From: Plantactinospora mayteni
GTDB taxonomy: Bacteria; Actinomycetota; Actinomycetes; Mycobacteriales; Micromonosporaceae
Length of the DNA stretch: 64,000 nucleotides
Reading direction: 5' to 3'
NCBI RefSeq assembly: GCF_016862935.1
Contig: NZ_BONX01000033.1
Coordinates: 1 to 64,000, forward strand
How positions within the stretch are numbered: the first letter of the stretch is position 1; each line of letters starts with the position of its first letter. Both the position numbers and the translations under genes were made by a program. This document shows positions 19,759 to 28,656 of the stretch, piece by piece. The notes beneath the pieces were generated by a model that made no database searches, was not told the origin of the DNA, and worked only from the letters and a program-made list of their open reading frames with translations.

Positions 19759-20694
19759 TCACCGAGCGCACGGGGTGGCAACGCGTCCGGCCGGGGTGAT
19801 CCGGCCCTTCCGATACGCTTCACACTCCGCGTTCTCTGCTCGAGACGCGCCGTCGAACAGGTGCAGTCCGCGTGCGGACGCATCGGTGTGTGTCGCCGGT
19901 ACGACGTGCCAGACCAGCCCGTCGGTGACCGTCACCAGGTGCCGGCCGCGCCCCGCCTGCTGGACGTCGAACGCGTACACCCAGGTGAACCGGGTGACCA
20001 CCTCCAGCACCGGCGCCCCGGCGAGGGTGATCCCCTGATAGGTGATCTCGCCCTGCACCCGGGGCTCCACCTCGGCGAGCGGAATCCGTGCCGAGATCTG
20101 TGTGGCGTAGAACGGCACCGGCCCGTCGGCGAAGTCCGCATGTCGGGCCGCTCGGTCGGCTGGGGCCAGGAGGTCGAGGAACGCGCCGGGGTCGTGCCCG
20201 GTGAGCATCCGGTCGTCCAGTCGGGAGGCGGCCAACGCCTGCCGGACGACGCCCAACGCCGTGCCGACCTGCTCGGCGGTGAAGCCGGTGGTGGGGTGAG
20301 CCTCCGGAAGCTCGACCCCGGCCACGCCCTCCCGGTATCTGGCCGCGTCCGTGCCGGCGTACACGTTCACCGCGCTGACGTAGCTGGGCGTGCCGGGCGG
20401 TGCCAACCAGACGTCCCGGATCATCAGGCCGAACGGTACGAAGAGGGCGACCACGATTCCGATCGCCAGCACTTTGAGCCCGCGGTCGTCCAGCCAGGCC
20501 CGCATCCGATGCCGCCGCCGGGGATCCGGGTTTGGCGCTGCCCGGGTCATCCAGCCGGGAAGCTGGAGCTGGTCGCGCCGGCCGGCCTGGGCGACGGTGT
20601 CGTGCTGTTCGGCCTGGCCGGGCGCCGGTCCGGCCCTGTCGGTACCGGTGGGGGAGATCTCTTCGCCGGCTGGCGGTCGGTTGCTGTCGCTCAC
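19759..20694 (-). CDS. Hypothetical membrane-anchored protein
   Basis: A 311-aa protein. The start at GTG 20694 follows GGAGAGA at 6 nt spacing, which decides against the upstream ATG-less extension. The first ~60 residues are polar, rich in Pro and Arg. One membrane segment follows (VLAIGIVVALFVPFGLMI), then about 230 residues outside the membrane with no Cys pair or catalytic motif I can name (contains YREGVAGVELPEA, FVTWVY-like strands and RGLHLFDGA). Proteins of this layout occur in actinomycetes as conserved hypotheticals. The last codons overlap the ISL3 side only in a shadow frame. No operon partner. Confidence 0.65.
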   Translation of the reverse strand: MSDSNRPPAGEEISPTGTDRAGPAPGQAEQHDTVAQAGRRDQLQLPGWMTRAAPNPDPRRRHRMRAWLDDRGLKVLAIGIVVALFVPFGLMIRDVWLAPPGTPSYVSAVNVYAGTDAARYREGVAGVELPEAHPTTGFTAEQVGTALGVVRQALAASRLDDRMLTGHDPGAFLDLLAPADRAARHADFADGPVPFYATQISARIPLAEVEPRVQGEITYQGITLAGAPVLEVVTRFTWVYAFDVQQAGRGRHLVTVTDGLVWHVVPATHTDASARGLHLFDGASRAENAECEAYRKGRITPAGRVATPCAR

Positions 20695-20901
20695 GATCTC
20701 TCCATGACATCGGCGGGATGAAGGTGCCGGAGTTGAAGCGGTAGAAGATTTTGACACTGGAGATCGAGGAATGGAAACGCGACCCGGTAACCGGCGAGCA
20801 AGGCCCGGGCGACGGGGCAGGATCAGGGCCGGCCGGGCGACCTGGCTGTCGTCGTACGCGATCGGTGCCGCCAAGAGCCGCACTGCGACGATCCAGCTCG
20901 G

Positions 20902-21564
20902 TCAGTCGACGGTGACCGACGACGCCGGTCGAGGTGAACACAGGCGGTGACGGCGGCGGCGACAGCTGCGCTCCACCGGTCGCCGTCGTCGGCGGACGGT
21001 ATCAGTCCGGCGACTCGGCCGGCCGACCAGTGATGCCGGGGTATAGGACTCGGCGTGTAACGGGTAGTACACGCGCTCATCGGCCCACACCGTCGTCACG
21101 GTGACGATGCCGTTGTCGGTCTTGCCGTACCGGCCCAGCCACTGCCGCCCGACATGCGCCGTGGCGGTCCCGTCTTTACGGTCACCGGAATCGTCAATCG
21201 CGATCACACCACACCCGTGCGGTGCTGTCGCCGGGTCGTTGATCAGCAGTTCCAACCGTCGACGGTTGACCTCATCGGGATCCCATGTGGACTGGGACAG
21301 GAAGTGCTGCAGCCGTTGCACCGGAGCGTGTTGAGCTCCCTTGACCGGTTCAGACCCGGCCAGCCCGGTCAGCGTCTTGTTGCGGTCCCGCGGCGCCAGC
21401 AGACCGGTTAGATAGTCACGAAACCCGCGCCGCTGCGTCAGCCGGGAAAACAACTCGTCGAAACAGGCCGCGTAGTCCTCCAACGGACCCGCAGCCGGCG
21501 GACACACCGCACGAACCACCCAGCACCCCATCGCTCGACAACCATCTGCCGAACGCAACGCCAC
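20902..21564 (-). pseudogene. IS701-family transposase remnant (N-terminal half)
   Basis: The minus strand reads DYAACFDELFSRLTQRRGFRD, then LQHFLSQSTWDPDEVNRRRL and GVIAIDDSGDRKDGTATAHV, ending ADERVYYPLHAESYTPAS. This is the conserved N-terminal half of IS701 transposases with the first catalytic Asp in the DDSGD motif. After about 21050 the frame runs into Arg-rich non-transposase sequence, so the second half of the DDE domain is missing. Confidence 0.85.
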
Positions 21565-21606
21565 AGACCATACGAAGTTAGGAAGCCGACAAACTACCGC
21601 TAGTAG

Positions 21607-21972
21607 TCAGCCGCCCGGAAACGGTGCCTGCGCCGAGGGATTTTGCCGCCTTGTGACGGTGTAGCCGACGAACCCGGCTAGCATGCCAGTGCCGCCCAGG
21701 GCCAGGAGCAGGATCGCAATTGGCCGCGTGCCGTTGTGCTTGGCCTCGCACTCGGCTACGGCGTCACCGAACCCCAGGTCGCCGTAGCCGTTGCCGCTGT
21801 ATGCGCCGCCCAACTTCGTCAGGGAGCCGGCCAGGCGCAGAGTCTTGACATTGGAAGCGAACGGGCTGCCGCAGTCCTGCCCGCTCGAGGAATGCACTGG
21901 AACGTAGCCGATTAAGAGCCCGGCCGCGAGCAGCGCGCCAGCGATGAGCAACAGCAGAGTTTCGCGTTTCAT
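21607..21972 (-). CDS. Small two-helix membrane protein
   Basis: A 121-aa protein starting at ATG 21972, preceded by GGAG at 6 nt. Two hydrophobic helices: LLLLIAGALLAAGLLIGYV near the N-terminus and PIAILLLALGGTGMLAGFVGY near the C-terminus. Between them is an external loop of about 55 residues with two Cys (QDCGSPF and VAECEAK) that could form a disulphide. Its size and layout are those of small actinomycete membrane proteins of unknown function. The longer upstream frame has no ribosome binding site. Confidence 0.65.
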   Translation of the reverse strand: MKRETLLLLIAGALLAAGLLIGYVPVHSSSGQDCGSPFASNVKTLRLAGSLTKLGGAYSGNGYGDLGFGDAVAECEAKHNGTRPIAILLLALGGTGMLAGFVGYTVTRRQNPSAQAPFPGG

Positions 21973-22129
21973 CGGTCTCCACTTTCCGCTGTTGAGCGGT
22001 TTCATCATGGTCGCGATCGATAATCGTCCCGACTGAGATTGGCCGAACCGTTCACTGCGCAACACCGCCCGAACGGATCACTAGTTGTCGGGTGCGCGAC
22101 ACAAGTAGGGCCTGGCGCCGACCGACCAC

Positions 22130-22350
22130 GGTCGCCAGTACCGTAGCCACCGTTCCAGGGTCCACCCCTGCGCGGTGCGTTCCTCGCCGGTGCGGTTGAG
22201 CCACTCGTTTCGCGCGCGTCTGGCGGCGGCCTTGGACGGGGAGCCGCCTCGGCACGCCCGGGCGGGCTCGCCGAACGCGTCGGTGGCGGAACAGTCGAAG
22301 TACCAAGGTGCCGTGCCCCCGATCCGCATAGGTCGACGACTGCCGCGATG
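22130..22350 (-). pseudogene. Integrase N-terminal fragment
   Basis: The minus strand contains the pattern of actinomycete integrase N-termini: RGHGT, then (in another frame, because of one extra T near 22310) YFDCSATDAFGEPARA, SKAAARRARNEWLN and LERWLRYW. The frame ends shortly afterwards. It differs from both intact integrases in this window, so it derives from a third element. Confidence 0.75.
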
Positions 22351-22468
22351 GAGACAGGCCGGCGCTGGTCGGGCGGATGGCCGGATCGACGGCTGGCCGG
22401 GGCGGTACGGGCGTCGTGAGCCGCTGGGGTTCGCGGGTGAGGCCGAGTTCCGCCACGCGGTTCAGTTT

Positions 22469-22498
22469 TTTACATCAACTTCGTGTCGATGCTACAGT
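22469..22498 (+). promoter_or_regulatory. Promoter giving a leaderless mRNA
   Basis: TTTACA (22469-22474) and TACAGT (22493-22498) are 18 bp apart, close to the vegetative consensus. The gene's GTG begins 7 bp after the -10 box, so the transcript should start at or within a base or two of the start codon. No Shine-Dalgarno sequence precedes the GTG, which fits leaderless translation. Confidence 0.65.
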
Positions 22499-22505
22499 TC
22501 GCGCC

Positions 22506-23324
22506 GTGACCGAGGATGAGAAGGTCATCGGTGAGATGGCCGATGGTGGGATCGTCGAGGCGCTCCGCTGGGCGGCGGCGTCCGCGCACAGGCGGGCCTG
22601 GGCTGACTTCGACCCGGAGACGGGGCACAACCAGACCGTGCTCGGTATCGCGACGCACACCCTTCTGGTCGATCGGCAGGACCGGGTGTTCCGGCTGGAG
22701 CGGTACATCGCCAAGGACGACGGTCGGGACCGGGACCTGCTGGTCGCGGGACTGCTTCCCGTCGAGCATGACTCGCTGCCCGCCGTCGCCGGAGTCGAGA
22801 GGGCTGACCTGAACAACTCGCCAGCCTGGCGGCATGGGCGGTACCGATGGTTCCTGTCCTCGTTCGAGTACGGGAAGGTTCACGACATTGCTTGGGGACG
22901 GAAGAGTCCCACGAAGCGGAAGATCGCCGCGCAGACCGGTACGGACAATCTCGATCAGTTCGTTCTGCCAGGCACCTACGAGGAACCGCTCGGGCAGACC
23001 CTCAACACCGTCACCCTGCGCGAGTTGCTCCAGGCGAACGAGCGTGACTCGGTCGTCAACATCGTCCTTGCCCACAGCATCGATCCGCACAGCGGAGCCG
23101 CCGAGTTGTACGTCGGCAAGCCGAGGCTCAACGTCGACGGCGGCCGGCCGTGGGTGTGGCTGCGGTCCCTGCTCAGCGGCGACGGCGGTACGGGTTCCGG
23201 GGTGAAGCCAGAGGCGCCCGTGCCGACCGGCCCCGTTCGTGACGCCGATGTGCCGGACGCGCCCGTGCGACTGCGACCCAGTGTCGCCGGCAAGGAATCT
23301 GCTGTGGAGTCGTCAGGGCGATGA
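22506..23324 (+). CDS. Unknown protein coupled to an IrrE-type protease
   Basis: A 272-aa soluble protein; GTG 22506 is chosen from the promoter 7 bp upstream. It begins TEDEKVIGEMADGGIVEALR. A Trp/Arg-rich region follows (WAAASAHRRAWADFDPETG), then LGIATHTLLVDRQDRVFRLE, and a C-terminal Pro-rich tail. No known domain is recognisable. Its stop overlaps the ATG of the next gene (ATGA), so the two are translated together. In XRE/IrrE pairs the partner is often the target or co-regulator of the protease; here it has no obvious DNA-binding domain and might be an effector. That role is inference. Confidence 0.75.
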   Translation: MTEDEKVIGEMADGGIVEALRWAAASAHRRAWADFDPETGHNQTVLGIATHTLLVDRQDRVFRLERYIAKDDGRDRDLLVAGLLPVEHDSLPAVAGVERADLNNSPAWRHGRYRWFLSSFEYGKVHDIAWGRKSPTKRKIAAQTGTDNLDQFVLPGTYEEPLGQTLNTVTLRELLQANERDSVVNIVLAHSIDPHSGAAELYVGKPRLNVDGGRPWVWLRSLLSGDGGTGSGVKPEAPVPTGPVRDADVPDAPVRLRPSVAGKESAVESSGR

Positions 23325-24526
23325 GAAGCCCCACCACCGCGACTACAGCCGCGCGGCTCGCCGACGCCGCGCGGCTGTTCAGCGGACGACGGCTGACCCT
23401 AGCCAGGCAGGTCGCCGGGCTACGAAAAAACGGCCTCGCGGAACGTATCGGCAAGACCCCAACCGCCGTAGCTGGATACGAGAACGGGACGAAGCGCCCG
23501 GCGCCCGCCACGGTGGCCCAACTCGCACTGACTCTCAAGGTCGAACCGTCGTTTTTCATCGCCGCCAACGCGCCTGACACCACGATCCCAACACCGCACT
23601 TCCGGTCCTTGAGGTCCACGACCCAACTCGTTCGCGACCAGGCACACGCCTACGGGTGTCTCGTCGCCGACGTGGCGGCCTCGCTGGAGAAGTACGTCGA
23701 ACTACCACAGCGCCATGTACCACGACGACCGGTTCCGCCGGACGAGGTGGCCTTCGAAGAAGCGGTAGACGCCGCCACTCACGTTCGTACCGTATGGGGC
23801 ATGGGAACTGGAATCACAGGACACCTTATTCGACTGCTGGAGAACAACGGGGTGCTCGTTGTCTTCTCGCTGCCGCAGACCGCCGCCGTGGACGCGTTCT
23901 CGATCGAAGCGGTCGATCGCCCTATCATCCTGCTGAACCCGGTCAAGGAGGACTACTACCGGCAGCGGTTCGATGTCGCCCATGAGCTCGGGCATCTCGT
24001 CATGCACGGGGACTCGGAACCCGGAAGCAAGCTCGTCGAGGATCAAGCGCACCGCTTCGCGTCCGAGTTCCTAATGCCTGCGGCGGGAATCATCGACGAG
24101 TTGCCGGCGCGAGCGGACTGGCAGCGCCTGTTCTCCCTCAAGGAGCGCTGGGGAGTTAGCCTGCAGGCGCTTCTCATGCGTTCGCGCCAACTCAACGTGA
24201 TGAGCGACTCGACCTACCAGAAGGCGATGGTGACACTGTCGGCCCGCGGATGGCGTCGACAGGAACCCGGCGAAGGAACGGCGCCCGAGCTGCCGTCGCT
24301 GCTGCCTAGAAGCGTCGAACTCCTCGCAGCGGCAGGCTACCCCGCCCGCACCTTGGCCGACCAAGCACGCGTCCCCATCTCCTTCTTCGATATGGCAACC
24401 GCACGTCGCCCCACCACAAACCAACAGCTGTCGGAGGTAGACGCGCCGCAGACCGATCCGAAGGAAGATCGTGCAAGCGGGGTATTGACTCTGCCGATCG
24501 CGGACTGGCGCCAACAAGACGGCTGA
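23321..24526 (+). CDS. XRE-family HTH / ImmA-IrrE family metallopeptidase
   Basis: A 401-aa protein. The N-terminal helix-turn-helix (about 25-80: LTLARQVAG, ERIGKTPTAVAGYENGTKRP) is followed by a zinc metalloprotease domain with HELGH at 221-225 inside FDVAHELGHLVMHG, and a downstream Glu-rich helix (FASEFLMPAA) as in ImmA/IrrE/DdrO-type proteases. Such proteins cleave repressors in phages, integrative elements and stress responses, derepressing their targets. Translationally coupled to the upstream unknown gene. It could control the island's excision or its own operon, but the repressor it would cleave is not identifiable here. Confidence 0.9.
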   Translation: MRSPTTATTAARLADAARLFSGRRLTLARQVAGLRKNGLAERIGKTPTAVAGYENGTKRPAPATVAQLALTLKVEPSFFIAANAPDTTIPTPHFRSLRSTTQLVRDQAHAYGCLVADVAASLEKYVELPQRHVPRRPVPPDEVAFEEAVDAATHVRTVWGMGTGITGHLIRLLENNGVLVVFSLPQTAAVDAFSIEAVDRPIILLNPVKEDYYRQRFDVAHELGHLVMHGDSEPGSKLVEDQAHRFASEFLMPAAGIIDELPARADWQRLFSLKERWGVSLQALLMRSRQLNVMSDSTYQKAMVTLSARGWRRQEPGEGTAPELPSLLPRSVELLAAAGYPARTLADQARVPISFFDMATARRPTTNQQLSEVDAPQTDPKEDRASGVLTLPIADWRQQDG

Positions 24527-24821
24527 CGAGAACAATCAGGACACGACCCAGAGCTATTCGCGTCATATCGAGCGCTTTCTTGGCCAGTCCAAGGGTCACG
24601 TCGTGCCTGGTCACCGCATCCAAGGGGATCGAGCCGCGAATCAGCCGGCCCGGCCGGCCGACCTCGGGCGACCACCCGCCCCGGCCCCGCCACCGCCTTG
24701 AAGGGCCTCGTCTACGCACTGATGGGAGCTACTGTCCCGGCCGCGACTCTTCTCATACACGCGCTGCCCGAAGCCCGACGAGTGACGGAAGCCGGCATTC
24801 GACCGTGACGCCGATCCCGCG
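24527..24821. other. Intergenic gap between convergent genes
   Basis: 295 bp between the stop of the IrrE-type gene and the stop of the minus-strand gene at 24822. I see no supported gene, no clear hairpin terminator and no repeat in it. Confidence 0.6.
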
Positions 24822-25643
24822 TCACGTCACCTCGGCACTGTCGCCGTCAGCACGAGTAGCACTCCGGTCCAGAAGGGCTTCGATGGCAGCCGTTGGCGTT
24901 CCGACAGGAGCGGTAGCGAACTTCGTGATCGTCAAATCCCGTTGAGGCCGCGCGACAACTCGTTCAGTGAGAACCTCCTCTTCGAGGCCGACGAACCCCT
25001 CCGACCGCACCTGCTTGAGGAAGCTGAGAGTCATGATCGCCTTGACTGCGACGTTGGTGATGAGGAGGACCCCCGCCTGGAAGCGGGCGTCGATGTCGTG
25101 GCCGTGTACACGATCCTCCGTCGCCTCGTCGGCGTGCACGAGGTCGCCGTAGAGCCAGGCGTAAGCCAACTTCTTGTCCGTCACCAGTTCGCCCAACGGC
25201 CCCGTAACTGAGCTGGCTCGTGACTCGTAGCCGAGGGTGCCTAGGTCCGCAAGGTCTAGCAGCCGCCAGCCTGCGCGGAGTGTCTGATGCTGCTGCTGGA
25301 GGTCGTCGGGCGCGCTCTGAAGAAAGAACCCGAGGGCGTTCATCACCTTGCCGTGATAGACCGGATCACGGTTGAGGAGGAAGGGGCGGCATCGGGCCGC
25401 GAGCGAGTCAAACGCTTCCTCGTCGGGCAGGTCCCACCTGGCCACCGCTTTGCCCGACGCCGGCTCGAACGTCAACGTACCCGTGCCCTTGGCCCAAACC
25501 AGGATCCTCTCCCTGTCCGAGGCGAGCGAATGCCCCTCCACCCGCCGGGCCCGCAACGTGAACCGCCGCAGCACCGACAGATGGCGTGCGGCGACATCCG
25601 TCGATCCGCTGAACGAGCCTCCTGACGCGGCTGATCCGGCCAT
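24822..25643 (-). CDS. Unknown protein, partner of the HEPN-like gene
   Basis: A 273-aa protein starting at ATG 25643, with GGGAGAAAG just upstream. No family recognised. Visible features: a Gly/Ser-rich N-terminus; a beta-rich stretch (RILVWAKGTGTLTFEPASGK); a helical middle (HGKVMNALGFFLQSAPDDLQ); and the motif LAYAWLYGDLVHADE...FQAGVLLITNVAVKAIMTLSFL. No membrane segment is certain, although the last motif is hydrophobic. The start lies 9 nt after the stop of the HEPN-like gene, so the two form an operon. In a toxin-antitoxin reading it would be the antidote or the sensor; this is inference. Confidence 0.72.
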   Translation of the reverse strand: MAGSAASGGSFSGSTDVAARHLSVLRRFTLRARRVEGHSLASDRERILVWAKGTGTLTFEPASGKAVARWDLPDEEAFDSLAARCRPFLLNRDPVYHGKVMNALGFFLQSAPDDLQQQHQTLRAGWRLLDLADLGTLGYESRASSVTGPLGELVTDKKLAYAWLYGDLVHADEATEDRVHGHDIDARFQAGVLLITNVAVKAIMTLSFLKQVRSEGFVGLEEEVLTERVVARPQRDLTITKFATAPVGTPTAAIEALLDRSATRADGDSAEVT

Positions 25644-25652
25644 CTTTCTCCC

Positions 25653-27074
25653 TCAACTGCGATCGGAGCTGGGTTGGAGCGGCGGCCGAGGTGCCATCGG
25701 CCGATGCGGCGGTGGATATCCGGCCGTTTGAAGGGCCGTGTCGAGCCCTGGATAGCTGTAGTAGGTGCCTGGTTCCTCATGCTCCTGCACCTTGGTTAGG
25801 AACGCGACGAAGGCTGCTGCTCCGGCCGGACCGAGGTGCGTTGTGCCGTGGAACAGCGCGACGGCGAACTCCGGCATGTCGGTGGCGTGCCGGCACTCCT
25901 TGTTGTCGTACCATGCGGCGAGCGCCGCCCCGAGTGCCTCGACCGTGAGGAACGGCGCGTGCTGCACGAGGATCCGACCGGCTCGCTCGCCCATGCGGTA
26001 GTTGACCGCCTCCTTGAGGAGCGCGGCGACCATGGGGACGAAGTACGGGTCCGGACTTGCCTCAACGACCGCCATCCGGTGGAACGTCGACAAGGCGTCG
26101 AAGCGGGTCACCAGGCTCGGTATCCGTTCGCGGACGTACGGGCTGCGGACCAGGGCGAGACTGGCGGTGACGTCGACCGGAAGTGGTTCCCAGGCGACTG
26201 GGGCCGGAGCTACCAGCATCTCTCGTAGCCGCTCGGTGAGAGGCTCGTCCACGAGGCCCCAGAAGTAGTCCTGGTCGCCGAGCCGGGTCAGCGCTCGAAG
26301 CTGTGGACCGCCGCCGAGCACATGGAACTTGTCACGTTGTTCCGCGACCACCTCGCGCACCAGCTCGCGGTCCCGTCCTGCGAACGCCCTGAGCGCTGCG
26401 GCCATCCGGTCGGCGTGCTCGGCCGCCGGAAGTTGACCGATCGGCCCGATCTCGAGTACCGCGTGCTTGGCGGCGAACCGGGCCAGGGTCCGCCGGGTGG
26501 CGACCCGGACGCGGTCAAAGAACGTGGCCCGAATGTGTGGCAGCGTCGGCACGAACAACGGGTCGCAGATGTAGGCGGTGAACGCCTCCAGGACCTTGCC
26601 GCCCTGGATTGGCGGGTGGGTCAGCAGCGTCGTCAGGGCCACCGCGAGGTGCCCGCGGGCGACCTCTGGTCGCGGTTCGTACACGTCCCCATCTCCGCGT
26701 AGCGACGGATGCACGCAAAGGTTGCGGTCCTCACGGATCCGCTCCAACTCGCGCACGCCGATCGTGTCGATCAGCTCCAAGCTGGCGGCCTTGTCCAGCA
26801 GCGTCGCCTCGATGTTCTGCATGGCCCGTACGCCTTCTCTGGTCAGGCCGTTGGCCCGGGCTCTGGCGACCTCGTCGCGGAACGGGACGGCCGCGTTGTC
26901 ACCGTCGTCGGCGAGCCGGGTGAGTTTGGTGATGATGTCCGCGGTGACGGCGGTCCACGTGGCCGCGATGCTGGCCCGGATCGCGCCGGAGTTGTAGCAG
27001 CGCCACGCCTCCTCGACCAGCGGCCGGGTGCTCGGACTCCACACCTGCGACACAAGGTCTTCCAACTGGGCCAC
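25653..27074 (-). CDS. HEPN-like protein (candidate RNase/abortive infection)
   Basis: A 473-aa protein. GTG 27074 is preferred because GGAGGAG lies 8 nt upstream (GTG 27080 would be only 2 nt away). The N-terminal ~150 residues are helical and look like a HEPN fold: EEAWRCYNSGAIRASIAATW, then ELERIREDRNLCVHPSL with the Rx4H motif at Arg117-His122, the catalytic signature of HEPN RNases. The remaining ~320 residues appear to be helical repeats (e.g. HRMAVVEASPDPYFVPMVAAL). The gene precedes the 273-aa partner by 9 nt. A damaged copy exists at 17364-18197. RNase activity is inferred from the motif and context only; a non-catalytic HEPN protein is possible. Confidence 0.7.
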   Translation of the reverse strand: MAQLEDLVSQVWSPSTRPLVEEAWRCYNSGAIRASIAATWTAVTADIITKLTRLADDGDNAAVPFRDEVARARANGLTREGVRAMQNIEATLLDKAASLELIDTIGVRELERIREDRNLCVHPSLRGDGDVYEPRPEVARGHLAVALTTLLTHPPIQGGKVLEAFTAYICDPLFVPTLPHIRATFFDRVRVATRRTLARFAAKHAVLEIGPIGQLPAAEHADRMAAALRAFAGRDRELVREVVAEQRDKFHVLGGGPQLRALTRLGDQDYFWGLVDEPLTERLREMLVAPAPVAWEPLPVDVTASLALVRSPYVRERIPSLVTRFDALSTFHRMAVVEASPDPYFVPMVAALLKEAVNYRMGERAGRILVQHAPFLTVEALGAALAAWYDNKECRHATDMPEFAVALFHGTTHLGPAGAAAFVAFLTKVQEHEEPGTYYSYPGLDTALQTAGYPPPHRPMAPRPPLQPSSDRS

Positions 27075-27598
27075 CCGCACCGCTCCTCCGCCCGCGCCCG
27101 ACAACTCAAGGCCAGGCGACCGAGGACCGGAGCCTACGGCCCACACCCACGTTCCCGCACCACCGTTACCAGAACGGCCAGGGTCCGAGGAACGCGTACG
27201 GTCAACCGGATCCGTGTGCCCGACCGGCCCGGCGACGGTACGAAGCCCGAAGCCCGGCCGCCCCCGAAGCCCGAGACGGCCTCCAGCGCGGCCGGCATCC
27301 ACCTGCCGGCCGCTCCTGCGCGGCCACGGCAGGCTCCTGCGGTGTGTCCCGGCCGTGGCGCAGTTGACGTCGGATCTCTTCGCTGGGTTTGCCGGCGTCG
27401 AGGACGAGGCGGGCGGTGGCTTCGGCCGCCGCACGCTGTGACTCGGGCAGGACGCTGGTGTAGGTGTCGGCGGTCAGCACGATGGTGGCGTGGCCGAGCT
27501 GGTCCTGGACCCCTTTCAGGTCGGCGCCGGCGGCGCAGGCCAAGGTGGCGGCGCCGTGCCGCAGGTCGTGCAGCCGGATCGGCGGCAGTCCCGCCCGA
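26241..27598. repeat. Duplicated segment, copy B (intact genes)
   Basis: Counterpart of 17364-18722. It spans the 5' part of the HEPN-like gene, the 130 bp between that gene and the integrase stop, and the 3' part of integrase 2. Because the same gene pair is damaged in copy A, the HEPN-like gene and integrase 2 probably travelled together as one small element that entered twice. Confidence 0.9.
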
Positions 27599-28656
27599 TC
27601 GACGAGCAGCCGTAGGCGTTGGGTGAGGTAACCGGGGTGGATTGGCAGCCCGTCGGGGCCGGTAAACACGTAACCGCTGTCGTGACACACCTTCCCCGCC
27701 TCGGCCCGCGCGGCCCGCCGCTGGCGCTGCCGGTCGCGGTGTTGGCGTAGTACCCGGACGGTGTGCTGGTCCAGGGCGACGGACCGCCGGCTGGACGCCG
27801 ACTTCGGTGGCCCTTCGTGTACGTCGTAGCCGGCGGTGGTCCGCTGCCGCACCACCGACAGTTGGCCCTCGTGCAGGTCGACCTCGGTCCAGCGCAGGCC
27901 GGCGGCCTCACCCCTGCGCAGCCCGCGCAGGGCGATCAGCCACCACAGGGCGAACAGGTTGTCGTCCCGGACGTAGTCGAGAAAGCTCGCCAACTGGGTG
28001 GGTGTCCAGACCGCGACGGTGGGCCGCTGCCCGGTGGCCTGCCATTCGGCGACGCGGGCCTCGGTCCACACCAGGGCATGCGGGCGTGGGCGGGCGGGTA
28101 GTTCCACCCGCCGGGCCGGGTTGTCGACGATCAGACCTTCGCGGACCGCGGCGGACAGCGCCGCCCGCAGCGTGGTGTGGACGTGCTGCAGGGTGCAGGC
28201 GGTCTGCGGCTGCCCGGACCGGTTCCGCGTCGACGCGATCTGCGTGAACGCCGTGTTGAGCTGCCGCGACGTCAACTCGCCGAGGATCAGCTGGCCGATG
28301 TGCGGGATCAGGAAATGCTCGACATCGCGGGTGTAGTGCATCCGGGTCGTCGGCCGGATCCGGCTCCTGGTCGACAGCCAGTACCGCAACCAGCGGGCAA
28401 CCGTCCACGACCGGCCCGCCTGCTCCTCCCGGGACAGCGCCAGCAACTCGTCACGCGCCCGCCGGGCCGCCGCCTCCGACGGAAAGCCACCCCGACGCAC
28501 CCGCCCCACCTGCCCGAGCAGATCCCGAATCGAGCAGTGGAAATACCAGGTGCCATGCCCACGCTCCAACAACTGCGGACAGGACCTACCCCGCGCCCGG
28601 CCCGTCACCGGATCCACACACCGGCACCGCTTCACGATCACACCCTGACTGTTCAT
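27202..28656 (-). CDS. Tyrosine recombinase, second integrase
   Basis: A 484-aa integrase, complete, starting at ATG 28656 with AGGGGGAG just upstream. The N-terminal Cys-containing segment (KRCRCVDPVTGR, RSCPQL) and GHGTWYFHC are shared with actinomycete element integrases. Catalytic motifs: Arg in LRGLRRGEAAGLRW, HDLRH, and Tyr in TADTYTSVLPES. The C-terminus beyond the Tyr has an extra ~60 residue Arg-rich tail. It differs clearly from the attL integrase and points the other way. It is probably the recombinase of a smaller element embedded in the island, with the HEPN-like operon as cargo. No att core could be assigned by eye. Confidence 0.9.
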   Translation of the reverse strand: MNSQGVIVKRCRCVDPVTGRARGRSCPQLLERGHGTWYFHCSIRDLLGQVGRVRRGGFPSEAAARRARDELLALSREEQAGRSWTVARWLRYWLSTRSRIRPTTRMHYTRDVEHFLIPHIGQLILGELTSRQLNTAFTQIASTRNRSGQPQTACTLQHVHTTLRAALSAAVREGLIVDNPARRVELPARPRPHALVWTEARVAEWQATGQRPTVAVWTPTQLASFLDYVRDDNLFALWWLIALRGLRRGEAAGLRWTEVDLHEGQLSVVRQRTTAGYDVHEGPPKSASSRRSVALDQHTVRVLRQHRDRQRQRRAARAEAGKVCHDSGYVFTGPDGLPIHPGYLTQRLRLLVDRAGLPPIRLHDLRHGAATLACAAGADLKGVQDQLGHATIVLTADTYTSVLPESQRAAAEATARLVLDAGKPSEEIRRQLRHGRDTPQEPAVAAQERPAGGCRPRWRPSRASGAAGLRASYRRRAGRAHGSG

